In this document: one piece after another, positions 1 to 11,043 of the stretch
Layout: every line of letters begins with the position of its first letter
How positions within the stretch are numbered: the stretch's first letter is position 1
NCBI GenBank assembly: GCA_028565635.1
Contig: JAOXYB010001680.1
Coordinates: 1 to 20,431, forward strand
Direction of reading: 5' to 3'
DNA length: 20,431 bases
DNA from: Phoronis ovalis
Taxonomy: Eukaryota > Phoronida > Phoronidae
Notes under the pieces: model-generated
The model's database searches: none
Told to the model about the DNA's origin: nothing
What the model saw: only the letters and a program-made list of their open reading frames with translations
Translations under genes and position numbers: made by a program

Positions 1-1757
1 ATATATTGCTAAGTAAGATAATATTTTACAAAGCCATCTAACCAAAAGTGTCCGAAATTACCTACATTTACCCTATACTATAGTAGTCATCATGAGTACT
101 TGACAACCATTTTATAAGTTTTGCCTCTTTCATAGAATTTTTATCTAACTGTCATCCAAAAACTTCTCCAAAGGTTATCTTTTATACACATTGTTATTAT
201 TTCAATCTAACCAATGTAACTCAGTAAATCTTTTATAAAGTTTAGCAACATTTAAAGCAGCATTGCAAACCCTTTTTATTGCAACTTCTCTACTTTTTTT
301 AGCTGATTTTTATTTTTTTAGCAAATAGACTTCAATGTTGTATTGGAATGCTAAAAGTGCAGTAAAAAAAATTCTAAAACTTATTTTTCATGTTAAAGTA
401 TCATTCCTAAAAATTTAATAATTGCATTTCAACAAGGTGATTTAAGTGCAGGATTATGTTTTCCAAAACAATTTTATCAGAAGTTTCAAAAGCATGTATG
501 CTTAATAGTGACTGTTAACCTAATTTTGTTGCTATAAGAATTTTACAATTTTTACTTGCACTTTTTTTTTACTGACAGCTGTTCTCCCAAGCGAATTGAA
601 TCATACTTGGGTTAAAAATCCTCTCCATAGATGAATCATTCAAATGCATCAATTTGTCTAGACTACATATGCCTTTGTATCACATTTTAGCATCAATACA
701 CAGAGGGTAATTTAGGTGGGGAAATACCTGGGCAAATTATTCAAAAAAGATCAGTACTTCAATTTTCCCCATTTAAAAAAAAAATGCAGGGGCAGCTCCA
801 GGATTTAAGTTTGATTTGATTCCAAAAAAATGTTGTCAACAAGCAAAAAAAACAGGATCGAACCCCAAACCTCCCTGAAAAATAAAACTGCCACTGCTTT
901 GCGGTATGAACAACTATCTTTTATCACTAACTTATTCACGCAGATTTTAAGTGTGTTTATATCAGTGCAAAAATGTTTCTGTCAATTTTTATTCACAGAC
1001 CTACCTATGTATACTTAAAAGTATCACAGCTTTAGAAAAACTTTTATCTCTTGTTTTCATCCTTATGTATAGAAATTAAAATGTTATGCATAAAATGTCG
1101 TAAAATTGTAGCAATTAATCACATGTTTGGCAGCAGGAAGAATGGCTGCTGACAATAATAATTCCATTGTTTGTAAAGAAAATAACAAGAACCACATGAT
1201 ATCAGGTTATATCCAGCTATGAACAGGGATCTTGTATTATTTTTTGGAATGGTTCCATTGTAAAATGACCACACACACAATGCATTATTATTGCAAAAAA
1301 ATAAGCTATATGGCATTATTTTATACTTTTTTAATAAAGAACTCTATATGTTAGTTTGCTAAACAGTACATGCTAAGCTGTTGATAATAAGTTGAACATG
1401 GTTGAAGACACAAATCTCAAAAAAAATTGTGTACAGATCATATTATGTTAGCAAGAACCATATGTGCTGTGTTATACGTTAATTATTCTCTTTATTAACC
1501 ATTGATTACTCTTGTTAATTCCGGTATTTTTTTAGCGTGATCATTTAAATTCAAAGGTAAATTGCAAAAGCACATTAGAGCCCAATACCACAGCATCTGA
1601 TATTTTTTTTGCATTCACTGTAAAATATGGATAGGTACTGTTATTAGATAATTTATTACAAATGTTTACTACACCTTGCTGTCTGTTTGACAATGTAGTG
1701 GGTATACTGTATATTAATATCATCTCAACAATTTATTAGATAGTTTTAATGTTTTAC
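1..1757 (-). other. Kazrin intron, no further exon recognised
   Basis: This is AT-rich sequence downstream of the donor at 1757. I searched it for the next kazrin exon (a basic ADRKRLK-like segment after KEAIQ) and saw none, so that exon is probably left of the window. Only the SINE-like relic near 855-908 stands out. Confidence 0.6.
855..908 (-). repeat. Possible tRNA-derived SINE relic
   Basis: On the minus strand GGTTCGATCC (864-855) matches the pol III box B, and GCAAAGCAGTGGCAG about 30-45 nt upstream is a degenerate box A. A poly-T run follows the box B side (852-845). No cloverleaf can be folded convincingly, so this is not a functional tRNA. Confidence 0.25.
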
Positions 1758-1982
1758 CTTGAATGGCCTCCTTGGCTCTGGATAATTCTTGATTTGTCTG
1801 TATAAGTTCTAATTTATATTCGTTTACCCCTGGTTGGTCCAGTTTTGCTGCTTTCACTGCCCGTAATTCTTGTATCTCTCGCTGTAAACTACGTACTTGC
1901 TGCTCTAGTCTTGAGTTTTCTTCCAGTAACAGCTTCATGTCATTGTCTTCAGTGTTATAATTAACTGGTCTTGGGGAACTCA
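1758..1982 (-). CDS. KAZN: Kazrin homologue, coding exon (coiled coil), last kazrin exon in window
   Basis: This is an internal exon of 225 nt (75 codons), open throughout. It has a good acceptor (TTTTTTCCAG at its 5' side) and a donor reading CAAG|GTAAAA. Both ends are phase 1: the previous exon supplies the first base of a valine codon (G+TG), and the last base G starts the next codon. The product is a charged coiled coil containing LLLEENSRLEQQVRSLQ and, near its end, ELSRAKEAIQ. These align with the vertebrate kazrin segments LLREEVSRLQEEVHLLRQ and ELARAKEALQ. Kazrin is a cytoplasmic adaptor of desmosomes and endosomes that binds periplakin. The coiled coil is its N-terminal assembly region, and SAM domains follow in long isoforms, which would be off-window to the left. 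The family match is from memory but has the right order and spacing across two exons. The open frame continues past the donor to 1720, which I read as intron. Confidence 0.85.
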
Positions 1983-4299
1983 CTGGAAAAAATTGATAAA
2001 TGTATAAACATTAAATGCAAAGTAACTATAGGTATATATAATAATGCATGAATACATTGGAAAACTTTAATCAGACCAGTAGTGACTAGTTACCATATTG
2101 TCTGGTGTGACTATATATCCAATTCTGTATCCACCAAACAGATTCAAAAAAGATCAAAGCCTTTCTAATCAGAAAATTTTGGTTCTTTTTTTTCAGGTTC
2201 ACCCTTTATAACTTGAATATGAAAATTTTCCGGATTAGCAGATAAAGGACCTTGTATTCCAAATTCATCATGCTGTGAAGTTCAACTGAACACTTATGCA
2301 ATACACAGTATAATACCAACCAGTCCTACCTTGAACAGCTATACTTTTTTCCATGTTATGTAAAGCCTTTTCAAAGAGAGTAATTTAAATTAAATGTGAA
2401 TTTTTTGAAATGCAACTTATCTCGACAGACAAAAGCAGTATAAATAAAATAGAAAATGCAGTTAAGTTCCTATATTAAGGCAAATGTTGTGAACAGTTGT
2501 TAATGTTGTAGTATTTTACTATAATGAGCCAATTAAGTTTGCTATCTGTGTTTTCACATTTGAAATATCTCCATGGAATATTTAATTCCAGATTATAAAG
2601 TGATATAGCATATTTTAACTCCAAACCATAGCAGATTTTTTAGCAGGCAAAGCACACTGCAATTTCTTTGTATTTGCAGCAAAAAGTAATTCAAAAGGAA
2701 ATAAAAGAAACTTTCATTTAAATTGTTCTCTAACAAAAGGTTTTTGTAATATCAAGTAAATAGTATGTTATGCAAAACTATGAAAATTAACTATAAAGAA
2801 TAAATTATACTATATATATAAATTATATATTTCTCAACTGAAATATAATTTACAAAATATACAAGAGCATGATTACAAAAGAAACCTACCACAAAGTTGA
2901 AGTTAGTAATTATCACATAATTGGCTTTAAATACTTTTAAATTACTGATGATACATTGGCCAATATTTATTATGTGTTAAGGGTTAAATGAATTTCTGGT
3001 ACTCTATACAAAAACAACTGTCAGCAATCTTCCTAAATTTCAGTAGTGCTAATAAGTCAGGGTTGATCTGCTTAGAACATTAACATTTTAATTATTCTGT
3101 GTAAAAAATGTTCATTTGTGATACCTTGTATTTTAAAATTGTTTGGGATAATCAGCAAATCATGCTGCATTAGTTCTAAGGTAATAAGGGTTTCAAAATT
3201 TCAGGATGGTACTCATCACTTTCCAAATTAGTGTATCTATCATATCATACTAAATATATCTAGCTACTGTTTTTGATGAAAATATCATATGCCTGGTTAA
3301 AATAATACTTTTAAAACATCTATATATAAAAGTTGTCTTGTGGTGTTATAACCACTCTTATATTGTGAACATACATAATGGTAATTTATCTTATATCAAA
3401 CATGCAAAATTCGTGTGTGCAGCTATGTTATTTTTACTAAGTATGTTTATTTGTTTTTTCAATTGAAGTATGCAAGCGATGATATCTATAAATGCTTCTA
3501 AATTTTTCATAAAAATACTTAAAGTTCTCATTAAAATTTTAGAACAATAAGAAATTTATCAGCATGCATTTTTTCTTTGAGTGGAATGATAACCCATTTC
3601 CTCAGCTATTCTGTTTTGTATACTCAGATAATTCAATAAGGTACCAGGAAAGGCACCACATTTGAGTAACATTCAGCAGGTAAAATTGTAGATATTTCCT
3701 ATGGATTAATCACCCACTGAATGGCAAAGAATAAAATGGATTGAAACAGAGAGAGATTGACATGATAAGACATGCAGGCATCAGTGTCCTGCCACCACTG
3801 CCGAAGGAGGACATGATGATAATAATTAAACACTTCCTCTCTTTAACCTTTGAAGCTATTGTTCCATGAATTTCTAATTTCACTATATACAAAAATAATA
3901 TTAAAAGGACAAAGAATAAACAGATGCATGCCATTCATTGTATGCAAAATCCCTTGTAATGTCATTAAGTTAAATTAATTAGTTTCAATAAATATATTTC
4001 TTTTAAATTTAGTGATCATTTTACCATATGCTTGGTACCAACTGTTCATTATAATATGAGAAACAGGAATGATGTAAAAAATGATGAATTGATTCCCAGC
4101 AAATTTCTTACGTGATGAAAATATTAAAATACAACTAATTTTTAATTCAGTTTAGCTTACTAATTACAATATATAAATGTAAGAAGTATAAAAATAATAT
4201 AGTCTACAGAGAAAGTAACTTTTAATTGCTGATACAATAGTTTATTTTTCCAAACATTGCAAATGCTGAAAAAACCATTTACACTGTACATGAACCTAC

Positions 4300-4345
4300 C
4301 TAAAGCATATTTTACTCCATAAGAATTTTCTTTCAAATATTCCAT
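4300..4345 (-). CDS. KAZN: Possible alternative first coding exon of kazrin
   Basis: Inside the 5-kb intron between the 7294-6956 and 1982-1758 exons there is an ATG (4345-4343) followed by 15 codons, MEYLKENSYGVKYAL. One base G then precedes a strong donor TTTAG|GTAGGT. The donor is phase 1, exactly what the 1982 exon requires, giving ..KYAL-V-SSPRPVNYN. This would make a short isoform lacking the VEDNK helix. Vertebrate kazrin is known for isoforms made from alternative first exons, so the arrangement is plausible. It could be a chance ATG-plus-donor in AT-rich intron, because similar strong donors without coding support occur elsewhere here. No promoter element is evident. Confidence 0.35.
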
Positions 4346-5551
4346 TGTATAACACCAAAATGTTTTTTCTTGTTATCTTTCTGTTGGCCAGCAACTGAAC
4401 CCTGATAACATCACACAACCTGCCTCCAGAACTCTCATTGACCATATGATTCAGCCACAGAATATCTGACACACTGATGCTAACTGGTTATAAGAATTCT
4501 ATACTAACTCTCAGGAATGTTAGACAGCATGTTTGTCTACTACACATTAATAAATATCAGGCCTTTGTAAAGATATTTCAAAAGCCCAATTACATATTTA
4601 ACATCCTTCCTCCAGATTTTTCTCTTTAACTGTAGCTATAAAAACTACTACACAAACAAAGTGTTGTTGGTTATCCTTCACAAGCTGCCTAAACTTCAAT
4701 ATGCCTTTTCATTAGTAGCTTATACTTTTTACAATGGAAACAAAATTAATCTTACTAACACTTTTCATAAAATGTTTTCTGTACCAATTGGGATAAATAG
4801 ATTCTGTACAGGATTTTGATTCTGTATCAAACTTTATTTCTTTAAACATATCTAATGAGCTCCCAGTCTTGATAGTCTGAACAATGGTACACTCAATAAA
4901 TGTTATTAAACTATAAACAAGTTAACCAAAGTTAACCTTATAACAGATGTACTTAAAATAAACCTGAGGTACTAGTTTCTTTTACCACAGAAAGTTTATC
5001 CATCTTTTAATGTTTATTTTAATTTTGGCACTATAAAAATATCTTAATCAAAAGTACTTAGACACACACCAAGGTCATCTATTGGGATAAATATGGTATA
5101 TTTTTTCTTTTAGTTCTGGTTATTTGAAACAGATGAGTAATTTCAAATTTCAATACCTGGGGAGATATACCCAACTTTCCCAGTATCATGTCTGAAATAA
5201 CTGAAATCACTGATTCAGAACAAAATGCTTGTGGCACCAGAGAAATGTGCGCTGAAAAAATTACTGCTGCATTTCAGGTCTACGCTTACAAATAATTATA
5301 AATCACACAGGCCCAGATCCAGGATTTGTCACCAGGTGACCCATCAGTAGTGTCAAGTGTGAATCATTCTAAAAGTTTATTATTTCAAATTACTTATGAA
5401 ACCGACTATTTGAAACAAAAGCTCTTTCACTAATCAAGCATTTGTAAATTGTGTTTAAATTATTTCAATAGTTTTAGTTAGAGTTCAATCAGTCCTTACC
5501 TCAATGGACAGATATTTTTACCTAAAGATGAAATCTGGTATGTACTGGAAC

Positions 5552-5929
5552 CCCGAGGGGTATTCAGGTTTTTTGACTACGGGGATGTGCCGCGCAACCC
5601 AATCCAAAATTTTAGCTTGCGGTAGCTAACCCAATCCAAATTTTTTGAAATATAAGGGTAGCAATCCAAAATTTTAAAATATTTGAGTAGCAATCCATTT
5701 TTATGCAAATTGACTGATACAAACCAAATTCCATAAATCGTTTTATGGATACAAACCTAAAATTAATCCAAATTATTTGCTGTAAGCAGGTAGTAGCAAT
5801 CCAAATTTTTGAATTTCTTTACGGTAGCTGCAATCCAAAAAAATACCGTAAGAAGTATACAAATCCAAATCCAAAATTTTCAACTGGGCTGCACACCCCC
5901 ACCAAAAATACCTTGAGTACCCCCCCGGG
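5552..5929. mobile_element. Non-autonomous TIR element (MITE-like) with 8-bp target duplication
   Basis: The left end reads CCCGAGGGGTATTCAGG and the reverse complement of the right end reads CCCGGGGGGGTACTCAAGG. Similarity continues about 45 nt through T-rich, GGGGxTGTGC and CCCA blocks. It is flanked by the perfect 8-bp duplication ACTGGAAC (5544-5551 and 5930-5937). An 8-bp duplication is typical of hAT-type transposition, although the termini are not ones I can assign to a named family. The interior has no coding capacity and carries about nine AATCC(AAA) motifs, many spaced 29-34 bp apart, plus a 7-bp-arm hairpin (5731-5748) close to the exact centre. It lies in the kazrin intron. Confidence 0.75.
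5601..5872 (+). repeat. Internal ~30-bp periodic AATCC array of the TIR element
   Basis: AATCC starts at 5601, 5633, 5663, 5692, 5765, 5798, 5832, 5862 and 5868, usually followed by AAAATTTT-like runs and often preceded by GGTAGC or AGTAGC. A degenerate copy (AACCAAATT) sits near 5722, which keeps the spacing near 30. This is a diverged minisatellite inside the mobile element. Confidence 0.6.
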
Positions 5930-6955
5930 ACTGGAACTACTATATCTGTTTAGCAAAGAAAATATATGTAAGGGATTTCTTACTGAATTCCTGGTACTTA
6001 TCAAGATCTCTGACATAAATTGAGGTGTGTACTTATATTTCAACTTGTGGTTTAATGAAGAGACAGACATTCAAAAGTCTATATTTTTAAAAAGCAAATA
6101 CTCTAAACTTTAGGTTGAATATTATTATAAAACCCGATAAAAAATCATTTTAGGAAAAAACGTTTTTAAAAAATTTAAGTTTCATAAAAATGCAAGTAAA
6201 AGCTCATTAAGGCACACATTTAAAACGTGCACAAATGATCTTTACATATCATAGTATCGACAAAAGTTTCATCAAGTGAAAATCAGCAAAATTGAACTTT
6301 GAAAATTCATAATTTTACGACAAAGCAAAACTTGAAAAATTTGAAACACAGCTTGTAGATCTATATCTAAAGACGATCAATGCAAAATTCATTTTGTAGC
6401 TGCAGTGGTTTTGACTAACATATTTTGAAAATTAAAATTTAAAAAACACAACTTTTTGCAAAATGACTGCTTATCATATTTTCAACAATGTCTATTTCTT
6501 CATCTTGATTACTAACATTAGAGAAGAATGTTAGTTAATTGTATCTCGAATCCTTAAGATTATTGTTTAAAATCTGTTTTATTTTAATAAATGTTTTGTC
6601 TGAATGTATGGTTCATTTGTATAGGCATCTTAGCTCTTGTTAGTTTTTTAAATCTGATTTCACCATACTTTTTATACTTTGTAAATTCCAATTAATATAA
6701 CTAGGTGATGGTGATGAGGTGTCAGCAAATAAATAGCGACATTATTTGCCAAAATGTATTAAGAAAATTTCAGGAGGTGTACAAAATAAATTATCATTGT
6801 TTTTACAAATTTATGCGTGTTCATGAAAATAGAATTTTATAACAACTATTTAACAAATAGTAACCACTCTTTTAGATTAAGTTTATGTGATTAAATTTTA
6901 AAATACCAAACGCTAGTTGTGCAGCCGAGAAACAAAACATATTTAAAAAAATTAC

Positions 6956-7294
6956 CTTTTACATTATCATCCACTGTGATTTTTGGTCCACATGTCTGTG
7001 ATAACATATTCATTTGTTTATTAGCAAATTCCAGTTCATTTCTCAGTGAATTCACTTCCATATTGGCAGCTTTAATTGAGTCATCAATTTTCGTTGCTAA
7101 CAATTTGTTGTCTTCAACCATCTTACAGAACTTTTGTTGAGCATCCAAGAGAAGTTGACGAATTAGCAGTATAGAACTCCTTATTATATCTTGTTCTTTT
7201 GTTGACAATTCAGTTTTTACATCCAAATATCCAAATGTTGGTGCACAGACAACAGCTTTGATTTGGTCATCTAGATCACCAAGAGTTTTGACAG
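6956..7294 (-). CDS. KAZN: Kazrin homologue, coding exon carrying the core N-terminal helix
   Basis: This internal exon is 339 nt (113 codons) with acceptor GGCTTTCAG and donor AAAG|GTAATT, phase 1 at both ends. Near codon 67 it encodes KMVEDNKLLATKID, followed by SLRNELEFANKQMNML. This matches the start of human kazrin (MMEDNKQLALRID, then NLRAELTATNRRLAEL). The residues before VEDNK (LLIRQLLLDAQQKFC and about 50 more) are a helical extension upstream of the methionine used by the best-known vertebrate isoform. In-frame splicing to the exon at 1982 gives ..DDNVK-V-SSPRP.., so the two exons can join directly across an intron of about 5 kb. The reading frame opens past the donor as far as 6891, which is intron. 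I am confident of the family. The exact splice sites are read by eye. Confidence 0.87.
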
Positions 7295-10200
7295 CTGAAA
7301 GCCAAAATTATTCAAATTTTATTACTCATTTTCAATATAAGTATTAGTGCAAAATGATCCAATAACAAAATTTGTTTTGTTGCAAAATGTCTCATATCTT
7401 ATTATTTTTGCAGGTTAAATATCAGCTTTGTTGATTTGCAGAGTTTGTTACCAGATCAGTGTAAGCTACATAGTACAGTATATTACAGTTACAGTATCAT
7501 AACAAGCTGGTAGTATTTTGTGGATTCTAAATTGAATAAACAGTTATCAACTCATAATTAATTACATGTCAATGTACTCTCATAAATTCATAATTGCACT
7601 TTTCCAAGGAAAAAAATCGGTATGTTATTAAAGGTTATGCAGTGCTAACATTACAATCTACAAACCTTACAAAAGAATAACACTGAAACACAAAGTACTG
7701 AATTTTACTTACATTCAAAAAGATATGATAAAAGAGCAAAGATCCAATACCAATACAAATATTTTCAAAGTAAGGATTTTTCAAATACTGTTAATGAATC
7801 ATTGCAATGTCCTCATGATGAACTTATAATATAACCCTGCATTATCTTAATGGAGCTACATAATTTTTTCCAAGTGAACTTTTCTTACTGGTACCCTGAA
7901 GCATATATAAAATTTAGACCAGTATGTGTCATCTCTGATTACTGACATATGGGACATTTAGAAGTGTTTTACTTTGAAACTGATAACAAAGTGTTACAAT
8001 CACACTTACTCTAAATAGGGAAATAAATTTTATGGTTCTTTTTTTCCTGTTTCCGGTTACAGAACATTTAAATTAAATTTTTGCTGCTCTTTTATAGGTG
8101 TACAAATTTCTAACATAAACCTGAGCTATAAATCTCTATATGAAATAGTGTTGATTTATAAAAAGACTAACAAATAAAATTCTACAAAATGAAGAAGCAT
8201 GTGATATTCTTTATCAAAATAAAACTATGATCATATAATCAGATAATTAGAGCATCCTCTCCATAGTAACACTGAATTTAATACTCCATGGAAATAATAA
8301 ATATATATGGAAACACAGACTGATCTGTTGTTTGATGTCAGTCAAGTAGTGTTCATTTATCAGATATCTGGATTAAATGTAATCAACTTACCTGAATTAG
8401 TGTCAAATATTACACTTTATTAATATCTGTACATACACTCACAGTTACAAATATCAAACTGTGTATGATTGTGTATAACTAACCTTCTTCAACAAACTGT
8501 GTAAGGCTAAATGTTACAGCCTGAGGCTATGTATCTAACAACAATTTTCTTAGTACACAAACCATGTGTAAACTTGTTTATACCTTTCAATATGATTGGC
8601 ATACATATAGGTTACATCCTTGTTATAAATACAAATACTTCACTCAAATGAAGGTAAATACAGCTTAAACACCAATTATTACAAACACACCTCTTTCAGG
8701 TACATTTAATAGACCTAATGATTCATGTCATGAAAACAAAAGTACATAATATTTTTAAAATTTGTTAAGGAAAAAAGGAAAGGTGAAAGGTCAGTCAGTG
8801 ATACATAAATATAATGGTGTTGGTCAGTTGTGACCTGTCAGAAACAAAAGATGTCAAAGTTAAATAGCTTATGGGGATAGACAGCACATTAACTATATAT
8901 CAGATTGTTATCAAAATAATAACCTGTATTTCAATATCCTAAACTTGTCAATATAATGCCCCAATAATTATTTGGTATTCAAAATCACTAAACCAAAAGG
9001 AAAAATGACATATTTCTAATTTGAGAAATATTCAAAATGTCATGCAGTCCTCTTATTTAGTTGAGATATTTTCTTTTGATCAGTTATTGATATTTTTAAT
9101 ATTGTTTATATAAAAATTGTTTCAGTCTCCTAATTTCATAAATAAGTAATTTTTTGAATATTTTCTTCACTCTTCTTTTGCTCTAAAAAACTTCATTTTG
9201 TTCCTCTAGCAGTCAGATTGAAGGTCAAACACCTATAGCTGTCAACTGGTGCATCATCTCACAGGCTTTGGGAGTAAACAAAATACTGGGTTTGTTTTCA
9301 GTGGTTTTACATAATTTTCTTCAAAGGCAATATTAAGATCATTGAAATTCTTGGCACAGAAAGAATCAGGAGAGAGATCAAAGAAAAATAACTGACATTC
9401 TTACCTGTGTAGACAGGTAGATTACCCTAACTCAGACATGCAGACATTATAATCCTTGCACTGTTTATTTATAGTTTCTCAAACTAAGTAAATAAATTAA
9501 TTAGAGGGGAGGGGAATTTATACACTTCATTAGTTTAATTCAACTGAAAATTAAACTGTAATAATATACCTTGCTGAAGAGGCTGTGTTAAATTTGAAAA
9601 GGAACTGCTTAATCACCCATAGTTTTACCAAATTTATTTGTACAAAAATATTATTTTTTACATCTATTTGCTTAATGACTTACTGTTGTTGATAATATCA
9701 TTTTTCTATTAAGTTGATCACAAAAATGCAATGATAAATCACATTTACAAATATCAAATTACATTTTAAATAGTTCACCTACCTTACTAGTCAATTCTAA
9801 TATCCACCAAAATTTAAACTTTACTTTTTATCAAAGTAATCAGTATTAAAATAAAACAATTAATTTGAGATTTATCCAAATAATAAAAAATTAATTTCAC
9901 TAACATTTACACATGTAACCTAAACATGTTGTGAAAAATAAACACTTAACTTTTTAAGGTGATATATGTTGTAATGAAATCATTGCTTAGGTACTATGGA
10001 AATTAATATTCATTAAAAAAATACCTTACAATTTGCACATTTAAATGGAAAGTAGAAAAAAGTATACTTAAAGAGTTAAAATATCAATCAAATTTCCATG
10101 AGTAATAGATGAACTGTGGATGATTGTTGTCTTTTATGATCTATCATCACTGTATCACCTAAAATGAACTCTTGTTTAAACTCAATCCATTGTTTAGTTG

Positions 10201-10998
10201 AACTTTATAGGATATCAGTTATGTTCATAAGTACTAGGAAGATAAACAAATTTGCCTGTCCTCATCATTTCAATTTGTACTATTTTTGAAATTTAATTTC
10301 AAAATAAAAAAACTGTAGAAAACAGAGAATTAAGAAAAAATTATTCAGCTTTATTTAAAATTATGTGGTGTTGTATAGAATAAAATGTAAATGAGAAACG
10401 AAAATCTGTAGGTTTACAGCAATACCTAGATAAGCATCACACAGCCTCTAAACATTAATACAAATGGGTGTTACAAAAGCAATGTAAAATTTTAAATTAA
10501 ACTATTTAGAAAGAGCTTTCTTAAATGCTTCAAAATATTTCCATTTTTGATAGAGTTCTAATTCTTATCCTGTCTCATAGGGCAACAAGTACATGTTCAT
10601 ATTGTTTCTGAGGATACCTTTTCTTGGTAGTGTAAAGAAATCAGCCACAATGTGTAGGAGGAAATGGACAATTTAACAAGAAAACAAATGTTCGTATTTT
10701 TCAATCATAAATAATGCAGGATTTACAGTCTTGACTATAGAAAATAATAGATACAAATTACATATCCGTTTTAATTCTGTTTTTCAGATATAAAAGGTAA
10801 TTTTATAAACCATGATATTGATGATGTAAACATTAATGTGAACTTCCTTACAGGTATGTGGCTTTAATAAAGCACTGAAGCCACAGTATATCTTATTTGG
10901 TGTATTGCATATAATGCAAAGGTAACAGACATTGGTACAAAAATGTGACCTATAGAAATGTTATTTTACCGTAGAAAAGAAAATATTTTTGTACCTAC
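7295..10998 (-). other. Kazrin intron (3.7 kb)
   Basis: AT-rich, with no coding stretch recognised on either strand. Two strong donor-like sites on the minus strand (8392, 9405) have no usable open frame beside them. Confidence 0.6.
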
Positions 10999-11043
10999 CA
11001 TCTATACCTAGCTGCTCCATTATAGTCTTCCGTTGCTTGTCTG
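10999..11043 (-). CDS. KAZN: Kazrin homologue, 45-nt micro-exon
   Basis: This small exon has acceptor GAATAG and donor GATG|GTAGGT, phase 1 on both sides. It encodes A-DKQRKTIMEQLGID and then G, which completes an alanine codon with CT of the next exon (..GID-A-VKTLGDLDDQ..). Joined to the exon at 13357 it gives a continuous helical stretch ..TQAEE-A-DKQRKT... A second AG lies 5 nt upstream (TATCAG ending at 11049). Using that site would lengthen the exon to 50 nt and put a TAG in frame after the 13357 exon, so the downstream AG is preferred. Alternatively, the ATG inside it (11020-11018) could act as a start (MEQLGIDAV..). It is supported by splice sites, phase and residue character only; I cannot recall a homologous segment. 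Confidence 0.62.

Larger units (their letters stand above)
1983..6955 (-). other. Kazrin intron (4.97 kb)
   Basis: It contains the TIR element (5552-5929) and the candidate alternative first exon (4300-4345). The rest is AT-rich with short TA-rich runs (2810-2832) and no supported gene. Open frames near 3710-3934 and 5745-6070 look incidental. Confidence 0.65.

Noticed and set aside
3710-3934. Minus-strand open frame of 74 codons with a run MSSFGSGGRTLMPACL.
   Set aside because: No good splice site in phase, hydrophobic low-complexity remainder, no family resemblance.
5745-6070. Open frames on both strands across the right part of the TIR element.
   Set aside because: They translate repeat DNA and overlap each other in opposite directions, with no protein features.
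8390-8480. Strong minus-strand donor (CAG|GTAAG, exon end 8392) with an AG about 40-nt upstream.
   Set aside because: All three frames of the implied exon contain stops, and it does not fit the kazrin phase series. Treated as a cryptic site.
9403-9440. Strong minus-strand donor (CACAG|GTAAGA, exon end 9405).
   Set aside because: The phase-1 frame needed for kazrin meets a TAG within about 25 nt and no convincing acceptor lies between.
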